Positions 8,764 through 18,147 of a stretch of DNA of 64,000 nucleotides are shown one piece after another. The translations under genes and the position numbers were made by a program. The notes beneath the pieces were generated by a model. That model was not told where the DNA came from. It ran no database searches and worked only from the letters and a program-made list of their open reading frames with translations. The stretch is from Rhizobium lentis. Its GTDB lineage: Bacteria > Pseudomonadota > Alphaproteobacteria > Rhizobiales > Rhizobiaceae. The DNA lies in the NCBI RefSeq assembly GCF_017352135.1, contig NZ_CP071454.1, positions 372,001 to 436,000 on the forward strand, given 5' to 3'. The first letter of the stretch is position 1; each line of letters begins with the position of its first letter.

Positions 8764-9102
8764 TTAGCCGCGGATATGGTGCGTCTTCTGGTAGATCGCC
8801 GTCGAGCGCGCACCGGAGCGGCAATAGCCGAGCATCGGCCGCGGGAATTCGTCGAGCGCGTCGACCATGCCCTGCACCGCCTCTTCGGTCACCCCCATCG
8901 GTCCGACCGGCACATGAGCGATATCGAGTCCGAGCTCCTTGGCACGCGCCTCGATCACCGAGAATGATGTCTGGTCCGGGCTTTCGTGGTCGGGGCGGTG
9001 GCAGACGATCGATTTGAAGCCCATCGCCTTGATCTCATCGAGGTCCTCGAGCGTGATCTGGCCCGAAACCGAATATTCATCGTCGATCTGGCGAATATCC
9101 AT
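8764..9102 (-). CDS. TIGR01244/DUF442 family protein (beta-lactamase-hydrolase-like, phosphatase fold)
   Basis: A 112-residue protein of the DUF442 family, related to dual-specificity phosphatases. The P-loop CRSGARS gives the CX5R signature, and KSIVCHRPDHE is typical of the family. In several alphaproteobacteria this domain is fused to a metallo-beta-lactamase/persulfide dioxygenase (Blh) and linked to sulfide detoxification; here it stands alone. The ATG at 9102 follows AGGAGACAGG. It lies between RidA and DUF4432 genes on the same strand. Confidence 0.85.
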   Translation of the reverse strand: MDIRQIDDEYSVSGQITLEDLDEIKAMGFKSIVCHRPDHESPDQTSFSVIEARAKELGLDIAHVPVGPMGVTEEAVQGMVDALDEFPRPMLGYCRSGARSTAIYQKTHHIRG

Positions 9103-9174
9103 CGTCCTGTCTCCTGCAATAGCGTGGGCTGAAGGTCTACGACGGGAGGCCGGCAAGCGTCAACAAGACTTCGC

Positions 9175-10014
9175 TCACAGGAAGGCAAAGGTCAGGACAT
9201 AGCTGCGACTCTCGCCGGGTGCGAGCATGGTGAACTCACCGGCCGCCTGAAGCTCGTCGCGGGTGATCCAGCGATGCGACACCGGCTCGATGCCGATAAT
9301 ATGGGCCGGCGCTTTCTGGTTTCGCCAGACCTGCAGATAAGGCAGCGTATCGGCCCGGAAGCGCACGCGGAGCGTCCTGCCGCCGATCGCGGCTATCGGG
9401 CCGAGCCGGACTTCCGCGAAGCCCTCTTCCGTCGCCGGAGCCGGAACACAGAAGATGCCGCCCGGCTCTTCGCCGAAGGTCCAGGGAAAACCGCCATTCT
9501 CCAGCATCCGGCCCTCGAGCCGTGTGCCCTCGTCCAGCCATTTGCCGCCGATGTTCATGTGATACATCAGGAAGCTCGGCACGGTCTGGTCACTGGTATT
9601 GACGACCCGATCCTCGAGCCGGATCTCGCCGGTCGCCCCGTCGATCCGCCACAGGCGCTCGATGCACTGCGGCAGTCCCTCGACGGTCACGATGTCGATG
9701 TCGGCGCGACATTCGGCATTGCCGTTCTCGTATTTCGTCCACAGCACCTTTGCCGCATGACCGGAGGCCGATCCGTGCAGCGGATAGACCTTGCCGTCGC
9801 TCCGGCCGGCGATCGGCTGGCGATGGCGAATATGGTCCGGCCCGCAGGTAAAGAGAAAGCCTTCAAGAGAGTGATCGATTCGCAGGTCGCCGTCGTCGGG
9901 AATGGCGCGCTTCGGCGCGATGTCGACGCCTTCAACGATGCATCCGCCGATATCCAGCACCGATATTTCATCGAGCATCAGGCGCGGCCCGCTTGCAGCG
10001 GCAAATTCGATCAT
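9175..10014 (-). CDS. DUF4432 / aldose-1-epimerase-fold protein
   Basis: A 279-residue protein of the galactose-mutarotase-like fold with features of DUF4432, such as the late segment LQVWRNQKAPAHIIGIEP, which matches the family's acidic substrate-binding region. Members are thought to bind or epimerise sugars; no specific reaction can be assigned. The ATG at 10014 follows GAGGAGACCCG. A further upstream in-frame start would add an unrelated polar extension and lacks a ribosome site. Confidence 0.82.
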   Translation of the reverse strand: MIEFAAASGPRLMLDEISVLDIGGCIVEGVDIAPKRAIPDDGDLRIDHSLEGFLFTCGPDHIRHRQPIAGRSDGKVYPLHGSASGHAAKVLWTKYENGNAECRADIDIVTVEGLPQCIERLWRIDGATGEIRLEDRVVNTSDQTVPSFLMYHMNIGGKWLDEGTRLEGRMLENGGFPWTFGEEPGGIFCVPAPATEEGFAEVRLGPIAAIGGRTLRVRFRADTLPYLQVWRNQKAPAHIIGIEPVSHRWITRDELQAAGEFTMLAPGESRSYVLTFAFL

Positions 10015-10270
10015 ATCGGGTCTCCTCGGGGATTTGTCGGCCGCGGTAGCGTTAGGTTTCGCGCCGTCTTTCGTCAATCGGCCCCATTCCCCTCTTGCGC
10101 TTTTGCTGCAACCGTGGATTTTGCGGAACTGACGCCGAGACGCAAACGTTTATGAGTAAAAGGAAATCTTAGTGATTTTCATATTTTGTTCAGCACGCTT
10201 TCATAAATTCCACACTAGCGTCAAGATTCGCGGGTGTGTGTCGGCCCAGTCACTGTTCGAGGTGTGAGAC

Positions 10271-11671
10271 GTGAATCGCTTTTTGAAGTCGGCATTTTCG
10301 CTTGCGGCCGTGCTGGCAGCCTTTGCCGTCATATCCCCTGAGGCAGGCGCACAGCAGTTCCGCGACCGCCGCCAGAGCGACATCGTGCTGGTCACGCCCA
10401 ACGGCGAAATCCTCGATTATGTCCCACGCGGCTTTGCCTATGCCCGCGACCGCAGCGGCAATCGCGTGTTGATCGACGCCTATGGGAATATCGTCGCCAC
10501 CGAAATGCGTGCCCGAGGTTATTACCCACCCCGCCCCGGTCCTCGCGAAGTCTACTCCGACGAGGGCGGCAATGATCCCTACTATGCCGATGACAATCCC
10601 TACGGCGATACGCGTTATTCCGAGCGGGGCGCCGTCACCGGCGGAATTCCGCGCGATGCGGCGATCGAACGCCTGCCGCTCGGCGAGGAGCCTTATCCGG
10701 ACGACAACAGCATCGGCAATCCTTCGTCGGGGGACGATTACGCTTCGATCGATCCCGATCAGCAGATCCCGCCCGCCGACGCGCCGAAGGCCGCGCCTGA
10801 CGAACCGGTGATCACGCTGAAGAACAAGTCGAAGCCCGAGATCGTCGCGCTGCAGGTCTTCCTCGACCGCGCCGGCATCTCTCCTGGCGTCATCGACGGG
10901 CACATGGGTTCGAACGTCACCAAGGGCATTTATGCCTATAATCAGATGACGGGGTCAAATCTCGACCCCAATGACACCGATGCCATTCTGGAAGAGCTGC
11001 GCATGAACGGCGGTCTGCCCGTGGTCAGCTACACGATCACCCCAGCAGATGCGGCCGGCCCCTTCGTCGCCCAGATCCCAGAAGATTATTCGCAGAAGGC
11101 GCTGCTGCCGTCGCTCGCCTACACCTCGACCACGGAAATGCTCGCCGAGCGCTTCCACATGGATGAGGCCTTCCTCAAGGAAATGAACCCGGGCGCCGAT
11201 TTCAGCGTTCCCGGTACGGTGATCAAGGTCGTCAATCCCGGCGAACCGAAATCCGGCGAGGTTGCCCGCATCATCGCCGACAAGGGTCGCAAGCAGGTCT
11301 TCGCCTATGATGGCGCCGGCAATCTGCTGGCCGCCTATCCGGCATCCATCGGCTCCACCGACACGCCCTCGCCGTCAGGCACGGTGACAGTCGAACGCGT
11401 CGCCCTCAATCCCGGTTATACCTACAACCCGAAGATCAATTTCCAGCAGGGTGCCAACGACAAGATTCTCAACATTCCCCCTGGCCCGAACGGCCCGGTC
11501 GGCACCGTCTGGATGGCGCTCTCCAAGCCCACCTACGGCATTCACGGCACGCCCGATCCTTCCAAGATCGGCCGCACCCAGAGCCACGGCTGCATCCGCT
11601 TGACCAACTGGGATGCCACCGAGCTTGCCAAGATGGTCAAACCAGGGGTGACGGTGGAATTCGTTGATTGA
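10271..11671 (+). CDS. L,D-transpeptidase (YkuD) with peptidoglycan-binding domain
   Basis: A 466-residue exported protein starting at GTG. It has an N-terminal signal sequence (about 1-26, ending GAQQ), a long low-complexity Pro/Asp/Tyr-rich stretch (about 30-180), a PG_binding_1 domain (about 190-245) and a C-terminal YkuD domain. The catalytic signature HGT...IG...SHGCIRLTNWD gives Cys441. It should form 3-3 peptidoglycan cross-links or attach proteins to murein. Rhizobiales rely heavily on such enzymes for polar growth. The gene is monocistronic, preceded by about 190 bp of AT-richer promoter DNA. Confidence 0.95.
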   Translation: MNRFLKSAFSLAAVLAAFAVISPEAGAQQFRDRRQSDIVLVTPNGEILDYVPRGFAYARDRSGNRVLIDAYGNIVATEMRARGYYPPRPGPREVYSDEGGNDPYYADDNPYGDTRYSERGAVTGGIPRDAAIERLPLGEEPYPDDNSIGNPSSGDDYASIDPDQQIPPADAPKAAPDEPVITLKNKSKPEIVALQVFLDRAGISPGVIDGHMGSNVTKGIYAYNQMTGSNLDPNDTDAILEELRMNGGLPVVSYTITPADAAGPFVAQIPEDYSQKALLPSLAYTSTTEMLAERFHMDEAFLKEMNPGADFSVPGTVIKVVNPGEPKSGEVARIIADKGRKQVFAYDGAGNLLAAYPASIGSTDTPSPSGTVTVERVALNPGYTYNPKINFQQGANDKILNIPPGPNGPVGTVWMALSKPTYGIHGTPDPSKIGRTQSHGCIRLTNWDATELAKMVKPGVTVEFVD

Positions 11672-11836
11672 CGAGGACACCGGCGGGTCGGCACCCCCCG
11701 TCATTTGACACAACAATCTAGCTCGGCCCACGGCGGCAGTACAAATTTGCTTCTCGGGTCCCAAAGTTTGGAACCTGAGAACACGCCAAAATCTATTAAA
11801 TCTGTAGTTTCCCTTCATAACCTTTTGGAGGGCACC

Positions 11837-12802
11837 ATGAAATTATTTGTTCGTTTAGCTTTGAGCGCTTTGGCAGGTCTGGTCGTGGTCGGAACCGCGC
11901 AAGCCGCCGACGTCTCGGAAATTCGGGTGGACTGGGCGACCTACAACCCCGTCAGCCTCATCCTGAAGGATGAAGGCATCCTCGAGAAAGAGTTCGAAAA
12001 GGACGGGATCAAGGTTACCTGGGTCCAGTCCGCCGGCTCCAACAAGGCGCTGGAATTCCTGAATGCCGGCTCGCTCGACTTCGGCTCGACTGCGGGCGCG
12101 GCTGCCCTGATCGGCCGTATCAACGGCAACCCGATCAAATCCGTCTATGTCTATTCACGCCCGGAATGGACCGCGCTCGTCACACGCAAGGACACCGGCA
12201 TTGCCAAGGTCGAGGACCTTAAGGGCAAGTCGATCGCCGTGACGCGCGGCACAGATCCGCATATTTTCCTGGTCCGCGCCCTCGCTGATGCAGGTCTGAC
12301 CGAAAAGGATGTTTCGCTTGTTCTGCTCCAGCATGCGGATGGCCGCCTTGCATTGAAGCGCGGTGATGTCGACGCTTGGGCCGGCCTCGATCCGATCATG
12401 GCCTCCGCCGAGACTGAAGATGGTGACGTGCTCTTTTATCGCAAGCCCGACAACAACAGCTGGGGCGTTCTCAACGTGCGCGAAGAGTTTGCCGCCGCCC
12501 ATCCCGATATCATCAAACGCGTGCTTGTCTCCTACGAGAAGGCACGCGGTGAAGCTCTGCAAGATCCGGCCAAGCTCAAAGCCGCCCTCGTCGCCGCCAC
12601 CAAGCTGCCCGAAACCGTAATCGATCGCCAGCTGGAGCGCACGAACCTCGGCTACTCCGTGATCGGCGATGCGCAGCGCGAGACGATCCAAGCCGCAGGC
12701 CTCGCTTTGCAAAAAGCCGATGTCATCAAGGCAGATGTCGATGTCAGCAAGGCCGTATCCGAGCTCATCGATCCCAGCTACGCCGCCGCTCTCGGCCAGT
12801 GA
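11837..12802 (+). CDS. ABC transporter substrate-binding protein, aliphatic-sulfonate (SsuA) type
   Basis: A 321-residue periplasmic binding protein of the NMT1/SsuA family with a signal peptide (1-23, TAQA-AD). Family features include DWATYNPVSLILKDEGILEKEF and the AGSLDFG segment. It would present a sulfonate, taurine or similar small anion to the permease and ATPase encoded directly downstream. ATG at 11837 follows TTGGAGGG. No FMNH2-dependent sulfonate monooxygenase gene is present, so true sulfonate use is unproven. Confidence 0.9.
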   Translation: MKLFVRLALSALAGLVVVGTAQAADVSEIRVDWATYNPVSLILKDEGILEKEFEKDGIKVTWVQSAGSNKALEFLNAGSLDFGSTAGAAALIGRINGNPIKSVYVYSRPEWTALVTRKDTGIAKVEDLKGKSIAVTRGTDPHIFLVRALADAGLTEKDVSLVLLQHADGRLALKRGDVDAWAGLDPIMASAETEDGDVLFYRKPDNNSWGVLNVREEFAAAHPDIIKRVLVSYEKARGEALQDPAKLKAALVAATKLPETVIDRQLERTNLGYSVIGDAQRETIQAAGLALQKADVIKADVDVSKAVSELIDPSYAAALGQ

Positions 12803-12823
12803 CGCGATAGGAAACATAGTCCC

Positions 12824-13663
12824 ATGTCGTTGGTCGACATCGCGCTGTCATGGCGCAATACAGAAACAGCAAGGCAGACCCGGCAGCGCCGGGTTTCGCC
12901 TTTCGATCATCCGATCGTTGGGTTCCTGTTTCCGGTTGCGTTGTTTGCCGCCTGGGAAATCCTCGTCCATGAGGGAATCATCGGTGGCCGCCTGATGCCC
13001 CCGCCTTCGAAAATTCTCTATGCTGTCTATACGCTCGCGGCATCAGGCGATCTGTCAACGCATGTCGGTGCGACGCTGCGCAGAGTGGCGATCGGGTTTG
13101 CCTTCGGCTCTTTGACCGGGACGGTGCTCGGGGCGCTGACCGGCTACTCCAAACTGCTCGCGCGCCTGCTCGATCCGACGCTGCAGGCCTTGAGAGCCAT
13201 TCCGTCAATTGCCTGGGTGCCGCTGTTCATTTTGTGGTTCGGCATCTTCGAGGGCTCCAAAGTCGCACTGATTGCCGTCGGGGTCTTCTTCCCTGTTTAT
13301 CTCGGGGTCTATGGCGCCGTCACGGGCGTCGACAGGCGCATCGTCGAGGTCGGCCGCGTCTTTCGCCTTTCCGGCTTCGAGCTCATTCGTCTCATCCTGC
13401 TGCCGGCTGTCCTCCCGGACTTTATCCTGGCCCTGCGCGCAGGTCTGGGTCTCGGCTGGATGTTCGTCGTCGCGGCGGAATTTATGGGCGCCTCGGAAGG
13501 GCTCGGATATCTGCTTGTGGATGGCCAGCAGCTCGGAAAGCCGGATCAGATTCTGGCTGCCATCTTGATTTTTGCCGTTGTCGGCAAGGCGACCGACAGC
13601 CTGCTTCTGATTACCACCGCGCGGTTCCTGCGCTGGCGCGACAGCCATACGAGCGGGATCTGA
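12824..13663 (+). CDS. ABC transporter permease, SsuC type
   Basis: A 279-residue inner-membrane permease of the BPD_transp_1 family with about six transmembrane segments. The EAA-type cytoplasmic loop (GRVFRLSGFELIRLILLPAVLPDFI) contacts the ATPase. The segment ALRAIPSIAWVPLFILWFGIF is diagnostic of sulfonate/nitrate/taurine permeases. It lies 21 bp after the binding-protein gene and 1 bp before the ATPase gene, in one operon. Confidence 0.93.
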   Translation: MSLVDIALSWRNTETARQTRQRRVSPFDHPIVGFLFPVALFAAWEILVHEGIIGGRLMPPPSKILYAVYTLAASGDLSTHVGATLRRVAIGFAFGSLTGTVLGALTGYSKLLARLLDPTLQALRAIPSIAWVPLFILWFGIFEGSKVALIAVGVFFPVYLGVYGAVTGVDRRIVEVGRVFRLSGFELIRLILLPAVLPDFILALRAGLGLGWMFVVAAEFMGASEGLGYLLVDGQQLGKPDQILAAILIFAVVGKATDSLLLITTARFLRWRDSHTSGI

Positions 13664-13664
13664 C

Positions 13665-14420
13665 ATGCTCGATGTAAGTTCTCTATCCAAGATCTATCCC
13701 AACGGAACGCATGCGCTGCAAGACTTTTCCTTAAGCATCGGAAAGGGGGAGCTGGTTGCAGTCATCGGCGGCTCGGGTTGCGGCAAGAGTACTCTTCTGA
13801 GGCTGTTGTCGGGGCTGGAAGCCCCCACACAAGGCGACATCAGCCTGGAGGGGCGGCGCCTGACGGAACCGGACCCGCTGGTGAACATCGTCTTCCAGGA
13901 ACCTCGCCTCTTTCCCTGGCTGACGGTCGCCGACAATATCGGTTTCGGCCTGCGCCATCTCCCAGGCGGCGAGCGGGATGAGCAGGTATCGGCCGCCCTG
14001 GAAAAGATCGGCCTTCGCGGCTACGAACGACGCTGGATCAAAGAACTGTCCGGCGGCCAGGCTCAACGTGTGGCCTTGGCGCGCGCCCTCGTGACAAAAC
14101 CGGCCGTGCTGTTGTTGGACGAACCTTTCTCCGCGCTCGATGCGATGACGCGCGTCGAGCTCCAGGATCATTTGATCGACCTTTGGCGTGCGAATGCCAC
14201 GACGATGCTGCTGGTCACGCACGACATCGAAGAGGCGGCTTTTCTGGCGGATCGCGTGGTCGTGATGCGCCCCTGGCCGGGACGCATTCTTGAGGTGGTC
14301 GATGTAAAGCTCCCGCGGCAACGCAATCGCATGTCCGACGAATTGGCTATCGTCAAAAGGCGCCTTTCCGCCCTTCTGGCTCATTCGCTCGATGATGGCG
14401 GCCGCACGGCAATCACCTGA
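13665..14420 (+). CDS. ABC transporter ATP-binding protein, SsuB type
   Basis: A 251-residue ABC ATPase with Walker A GGSGCGKST (about 34-42), Q-loop VFQEPRLFPWL, signature LSGGQAQRVALARAL and Walker B VLLLDEPFSALD. Q-loop and length fit nitrate/sulfonate/taurine importers. The start lies 1 bp past the permease stop. A hairpin follows the stop. Confidence 0.94.
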   Translation: MLDVSSLSKIYPNGTHALQDFSLSIGKGELVAVIGGSGCGKSTLLRLLSGLEAPTQGDISLEGRRLTEPDPLVNIVFQEPRLFPWLTVADNIGFGLRHLPGGERDEQVSAALEKIGLRGYERRWIKELSGGQAQRVALARALVTKPAVLLLDEPFSALDAMTRVELQDHLIDLWRANATTMLLVTHDIEEAAFLADRVVVMRPWPGRILEVVDVKLPRQRNRMSDELAIVKRRLSALLAHSLDDGGRTAIT

Positions 14421-14427
14421 AAAAACA

Positions 14428-14457
14428 AAATGCGTCGCGGGCCGACCGGACGCATTT
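14428..14457. terminator. Stem-loop between ssuB-like and parA-like genes
   Basis: AAATGCGTC pairs with GACGCATTT across a 12-nt GC-rich loop, directly after the ATPase stop and before the convergent parA-like stop. It may serve both genes. Confidence 0.6.
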
Positions 14458-14479
14458 CATTCGAGAATGCAGGAAACTG

Positions 14480-15178
14480 TCAGGCCGCCGTCGCCATGCG
14501 GGCGGAAGCCGTCGGCCTGACCGGCAATTTACGCATCATTTCCTCGGCAAAACAGGTTGCGTTCTCACGCGCCTTGTCGAGATTGCTGACACGCGTGGGG
14601 TCGATCGTGTGCAGCGTGCCGCCACAGTCGAAGATATCGCGGAAGGCCGAGCGTTCGATGATCGCGGTATCCAGCACCGGCACGTGCCGCTCGCTGAGCA
14701 GCGACTTGACGAGTTGCAGCGCCCGCGTCGTCACCATCGAGTTGACGCGGGTTAAAACCACCGAATGGCCGATCTTGATGCCCGCCTTCTCATCCAGATA
14801 CTGCAGCAGTTCGAGCACCTGCGCGCCGCCGCGCGCATCCATCGCGCAGCCCTGTATCGGGATCAGCACGTGGTCGGAGAGGCCGACGGCGGTGGCAAGC
14901 AGCGGGTTGCGAGCGCCTGGCAGGTCGACGATAAAATAGTCGGTATTGTGCTTGTTCTCGCTGATATGCTGGGGCAGCGACGCAGTGGTCACGAAATCGA
15001 TCACCGAAACATTGGGGACATGACCCGATATTTCGTGCCAGCGTGAAATCCAGTGCTGCGGATCGGCGTCGAGAATGGTGACGCGGTAACCCTTGCGAGC
15101 AAGCTCGGTGGCGAGCAGGAGAACAGCTGTCGTCTTGCCGGCGCCGCCCTTGGTGTTTGCGAATGTAATGACTGGCAT
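14480..15178 (-). CDS. Orphan ParA/MinD-superfamily ATPase
   Basis: A 232-residue Walker-type ATPase with the deviant P-loop KGGAGKTT (10-17), DADPQ (switch I region) and DLPGARN. It resembles the short ParA/VirC1-like ATPases lacking an N-terminal HTH. No parB, repC or parS-like sequence is next to it, so it is not an evident replicon-partition operon. Roles for orphan ParAs include positioning of protein clusters or DNA; none can be chosen here. The ATG at 15178 follows GAGGACCG. It stands alone between two terminators. Confidence 0.88.
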   Translation of the reverse strand: MPVITFANTKGGAGKTTAVLLLATELARKGYRVTILDADPQHWISRWHEISGHVPNVSVIDFVTTASLPQHISENKHNTDYFIVDLPGARNPLLATAVGLSDHVLIPIQGCAMDARGGAQVLELLQYLDEKAGIKIGHSVVLTRVNSMVTTRALQLVKSLLSERHVPVLDTAIIERSAFRDIFDCGGTLHTIDPTRVSNLDKARENATCFAEEMMRKLPVRPTASARMATAA

Positions 15179-15352
15179 GTTCGGTCCTCGGAGGGGAATG
15201 GCGCGAGCCGGTATCGCTCTTTAGCGCACTTTCGGAGCATCGTGCGGTTAATCCATCCTTTACAATCATGGTTAACAAATTCCAAACGCGCGCGGCGAAA
15301 TTGCAGCCGGTATTTTTCATATCCCTAAAATTGGCGATGCGTGGATATGAAA

Positions 15353-15382
15353 AGGCCCGGAAAGAGAAGACTTTCCGGGCCT
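15353..15382 (-). terminator. Terminator of the ADH/ALDH operon
   Basis: A perfect 12-bp stem (AGGCCCGGAAAG / CTTTCCGGGCCT) with a 6-nt loop. On the reverse strand it is followed by TTTTC. It lies 25 bp past the alcohol dehydrogenase stop. Confidence 0.85.
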
Positions 15383-15406
15383 ACCTGCAGGTCTGATTTC
15401 AAATCG

Positions 15407-16561
15407 TCAGAAGCAATCTCTGAAAAGCCCCTTGGTATTTTCCAGCGTCATCGGCACCGGATTGCCGCCGGCACTTGGGTCCTCGATCGCCATGGCAGAC
15501 AACTCGTCGATGCGGTCGGGCGCGATTCCCATCGCCGTCAGCGTCTCCGGCACGCCGAGATCGGAGCGGAGCTTCAGCACATAGTCATAGAAACCGTCGA
15601 AACCACCTGAAATGCCGAGATAAGCAGCCGCCCGGCCGATCTTCTCCTCGATCGCGGCGCGGTTGAAGCGCAACACCGCCGGCATGACAACCGCATTGGT
15701 CATGCCGTGATGAGTGTTGTAGACGGCGCCGATCGGGTGCGACAGCGCATGGATGGCGCCGAGCCCCTTCTGGAAGGCGACCGCGCCCATGGCAGCAGCA
15801 GACATCATGTTGGCACGAGCTTCGAGATCGGTGCCTTCCCGATAGGCGCGCGGCAGGAATTCCTTGACGAGCCGCATGCCTTCGAGCGCGATGCCGGCTG
15901 ACATCGGATGATAGAAGGGCGAGGAATAGGCTTCCAGGCAATGCGCGAAAGCGTCCATGCCGGTGCCGGCGGTAATGATCTTCGGCATGCCGACCGTCAG
16001 TTCCGGATCGGAGATGACGACGCCCGGCAGGAACTTCGGATGGAAGATGATCTTCTTCACATGCGTTTCGGAATTGGTGATGACGCTGGCGCGGCCGACT
16101 TCCGAACCGGTACCGGCCGTCGTCGGCACGGCGACGATCGGCGCGATGCCCTCGACGCTCGCGCGCGTCCACCAATCGCCGATATCTTCGAAATCCCAGA
16201 CGGGCCGCGACTGGCCGACCATGAAGGCCACGCACTTGCCGAGATCGAGGCCAGAACCGCCGCCGAAGGCCACGACGCCGTCATGGCCGCCGTCCTTGAA
16301 AGCCTTGACGCCGGCCTCGAGGTTCTTCTCGTTCGGGTTCGGATCGACGTCAGCGAAGATCGCCCGGCCAAGACCGGCATCCTCGAGGATGTCGAGTGCA
16401 TTCTTGGTGATTGCCATTGAGGCGAGGCCACGGTCGGTGACGAGCAGCGGCTTCTTGATGCCGAGGCTCCTGCAGGCATCGGCCAGTTCCTTGATGCGGC
16501 CCCGGCCGAGCTTGACCGATGTCGGATAGCTCCAGTTTGCTGTGATGTTGCTGCTGCTCAT
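15407..16561 (-). CDS. Iron-containing alcohol dehydrogenase
   Basis: A 384-residue group III (Fe-type) alcohol dehydrogenase. The NAD-binding Gly motif VAFGGGSGLDLGK and the TTAGTGSEVGRAS segment are clear. Metal ligands are expected in MDAFAHCLEAY and ALSHPIGAVYNTHHGMTNA. It would oxidise a primary alcohol to an aldehyde with NAD(P)+. Its ATG overlaps the stop of the upstream aldehyde dehydrogenase (ATGA), so both are made together: alcohol to aldehyde to acid. The physiological alcohol is not shown; context suggests a gamma-glutamyl amino alcohol. Confidence 0.94.
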   Translation of the reverse strand: MSSSNITANWSYPTSVKLGRGRIKELADACRSLGIKKPLLVTDRGLASMAITKNALDILEDAGLGRAIFADVDPNPNEKNLEAGVKAFKDGGHDGVVAFGGGSGLDLGKCVAFMVGQSRPVWDFEDIGDWWTRASVEGIAPIVAVPTTAGTGSEVGRASVITNSETHVKKIIFHPKFLPGVVISDPELTVGMPKIITAGTGMDAFAHCLEAYSSPFYHPMSAGIALEGMRLVKEFLPRAYREGTDLEARANMMSAAAMGAVAFQKGLGAIHALSHPIGAVYNTHHGMTNAVVMPAVLRFNRAAIEEKIGRAAAYLGISGGFDGFYDYVLKLRSDLGVPETLTAMGIAPDRIDELSAMAIEDPSAGGNPVPMTLENTKGLFRDCF

Positions 16562-17943
16562 GCTGTCACTTTCTTCAGGTGGAAGGATTTCGGACGCGTC
16601 AGATTCTGGAAGCCGATGATCGACAGCGAGCCGCCGCGGCCGGTCTCCTTGACGCCGGTCCAGCAGAGCGCCGGATCGAGATAGTCCGCGCGGTTCATGA
16701 AAACGGTGCCGGTTTCGATGTCGCGGCCGAGACGCGCAGCCCGCTCGACATCCTTGGTCCAGAGCGAGGCCGTCAGCCCGTACTGGCTGTCATTCATCAA
16801 AGCGAGAGCCTCCTCGTCGCTTTTCACCTTCATGATGCCGACTGCCGGACCGAAAGTCTCTTCGCGCATGAAGGCCATGGAATGATCGACATCGACGAGG
16901 ACCTGCGGTGCGAGATAGGCGCCGCCATCGTCCTGAGGGAAAAGCTTGGGATCGACAAGCGCCTTGGCGCCCTTGGAGACCGCATCGGCGATCTGCTCGC
17001 GCACCACCTTGGCGAAACGCTTGTTCGCCATCGGCCCAAGCGACGTCTCGGGATCGAGCGGGTTGCCAAGCTTGTAGTTCGACACCCAGGCAACCGATTT
17101 CTCGACGAAAGCGTCGTAGAGCGATTCATGCACGTAGACGCGCTCGATGCCGCAGCAGCACTGGCCGGAATTATAGGTGGCGCCATCCATCAGCGTGTCG
17201 ACGGCCGCATCGAGATCGGCGTCTTCCATGACGTAACCCGGATCCTTGCCGCCGAGCTCGAGGCCGAGGCCGGTGAAGGTGCCGGCGGCGGCCCGCTCCA
17301 TCGAGCGACCGCCTTCGACCGATCCGGTGAAATTGACGAAGTTGAAGCTGCCGGCAGCAATTAGTGCCGACGTCGTTTCATGATCGAGAAAGACGTTCTG
17401 GAATACTTCGTCCGGAACACCCGCCTCGACGAAGGCCTGTACCAGCCGTTCGCCGACGAGCAAGGTCTGGGAGGCGTGTTTCAGAACGACCGTATTGCCG
17501 GCCATCAGCGCCGGCGCGATCGTGTTGATCGCCGTCATATAGGGATAGTTCCACGGCGCGACGACGAAGACGACGCCATGCGCTTCGCGCTCGATGCGGC
17601 GTTCGAAACGGTCGCTTTCTTCGACGACGAGCGGGGCCAGCGCGTCAGCCGCGATCGAGGCGACATAGTTGGAGCGCTCGTTGAAGCCCCTGTATTCGCC
17701 GCCGTACTTCACCGGCCGCCCCATCTGCCAGGCAAGCTCCGGCACGACGACGTCCGACATCTCGTTCAGCCGCGCGGCGCCCTTCAGCACGAGCTGAACG
17801 CGCTCTTCAAGCGGCCGCCTCGCCCAGGCCTTCTGCGCCTTGCGGGCGCGCGCCACCACATCCTTGGCGGCATCGAGCGAAAGCGCCGGACGCTCCGCGT
17901 AAACCGATCCGTCGACCGGTGAAATGCATTGGATCATTGCCAT
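16558..17943 (-). CDS. NAD(P)-dependent aldehyde dehydrogenase
   Basis: A 461-residue aldehyde dehydrogenase. Landmarks are the catalytic Cys in YNSGQCCCGIERVYV, the general-base Glu in LELGGKDPGYV, the cofactor turn FTGSVEGGRS and VAPWNYPY. It should oxidise the aldehyde made by the coupled alcohol dehydrogenase. The three consecutive cysteines around the catalytic one are seen in some succinate-semialdehyde-type enzymes. It lies 204 bp downstream of the glutamine-synthetase-like gene, separated by a mosaic repeat. Confidence 0.94.
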   Translation of the reverse strand: MAMIQCISPVDGSVYAERPALSLDAAKDVVARARKAQKAWARRPLEERVQLVLKGAARLNEMSDVVVPELAWQMGRPVKYGGEYRGFNERSNYVASIAADALAPLVVEESDRFERRIEREAHGVVFVVAPWNYPYMTAINTIAPALMAGNTVVLKHASQTLLVGERLVQAFVEAGVPDEVFQNVFLDHETTSALIAAGSFNFVNFTGSVEGGRSMERAAAGTFTGLGLELGGKDPGYVMEDADLDAAVDTLMDGATYNSGQCCCGIERVYVHESLYDAFVEKSVAWVSNYKLGNPLDPETSLGPMANKRFAKVVREQIADAVSKGAKALVDPKLFPQDDGGAYLAPQVLVDVDHSMAFMREETFGPAVGIMKVKSDEEALALMNDSQYGLTASLWTKDVERAARLGRDIETGTVFMNRADYLDPALCWTGVKETGRGGSLSIIGFQNLTRPKSFHLKKVTA

Positions 17944-17988
17944 GATCGATTTCCTGTCCTCGTATCATTTCAAAATTGGTGGGCGACA

Positions 17989-18130
17989 GCCCCTCATCCG
18001 CCTGCCGGCACCTTCTCCCCGCAAACGGGGCGAAGGGGATATGCCGCAACCTTTCGGTTCCCCCGCAACGTCTCGCATGGCAAGTCCCCTCTCCCCGTTT
18101 TTTACGGGGGAGAGGGTTAGGGTGAGGGGC
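17989..18130. repeat. Intergenic mosaic repeat with two hairpins
   Basis: The element is bounded by inverted ends (GCCCCTCA ... TGAGGGGC). It contains two hairpins built from CTTCTCCCCG/CGGGG-GAAGG and CCCTCTCCCCGT/ACGGGGGAGAGGG. Related units occur at 27383-27408, 31430-31480 and 44760-44921. Its position between two genes of one operon may tune transcript stability. Confidence 0.75.
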
Positions 18131-18147
18131 AACCCCGCAAATGCCTA

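Noticed and set aside
14480..15178. Plasmid replication/partition locus
   Set aside because: No ParB, RepC or iteron-like repeats accompany the ParA-type ATPase.
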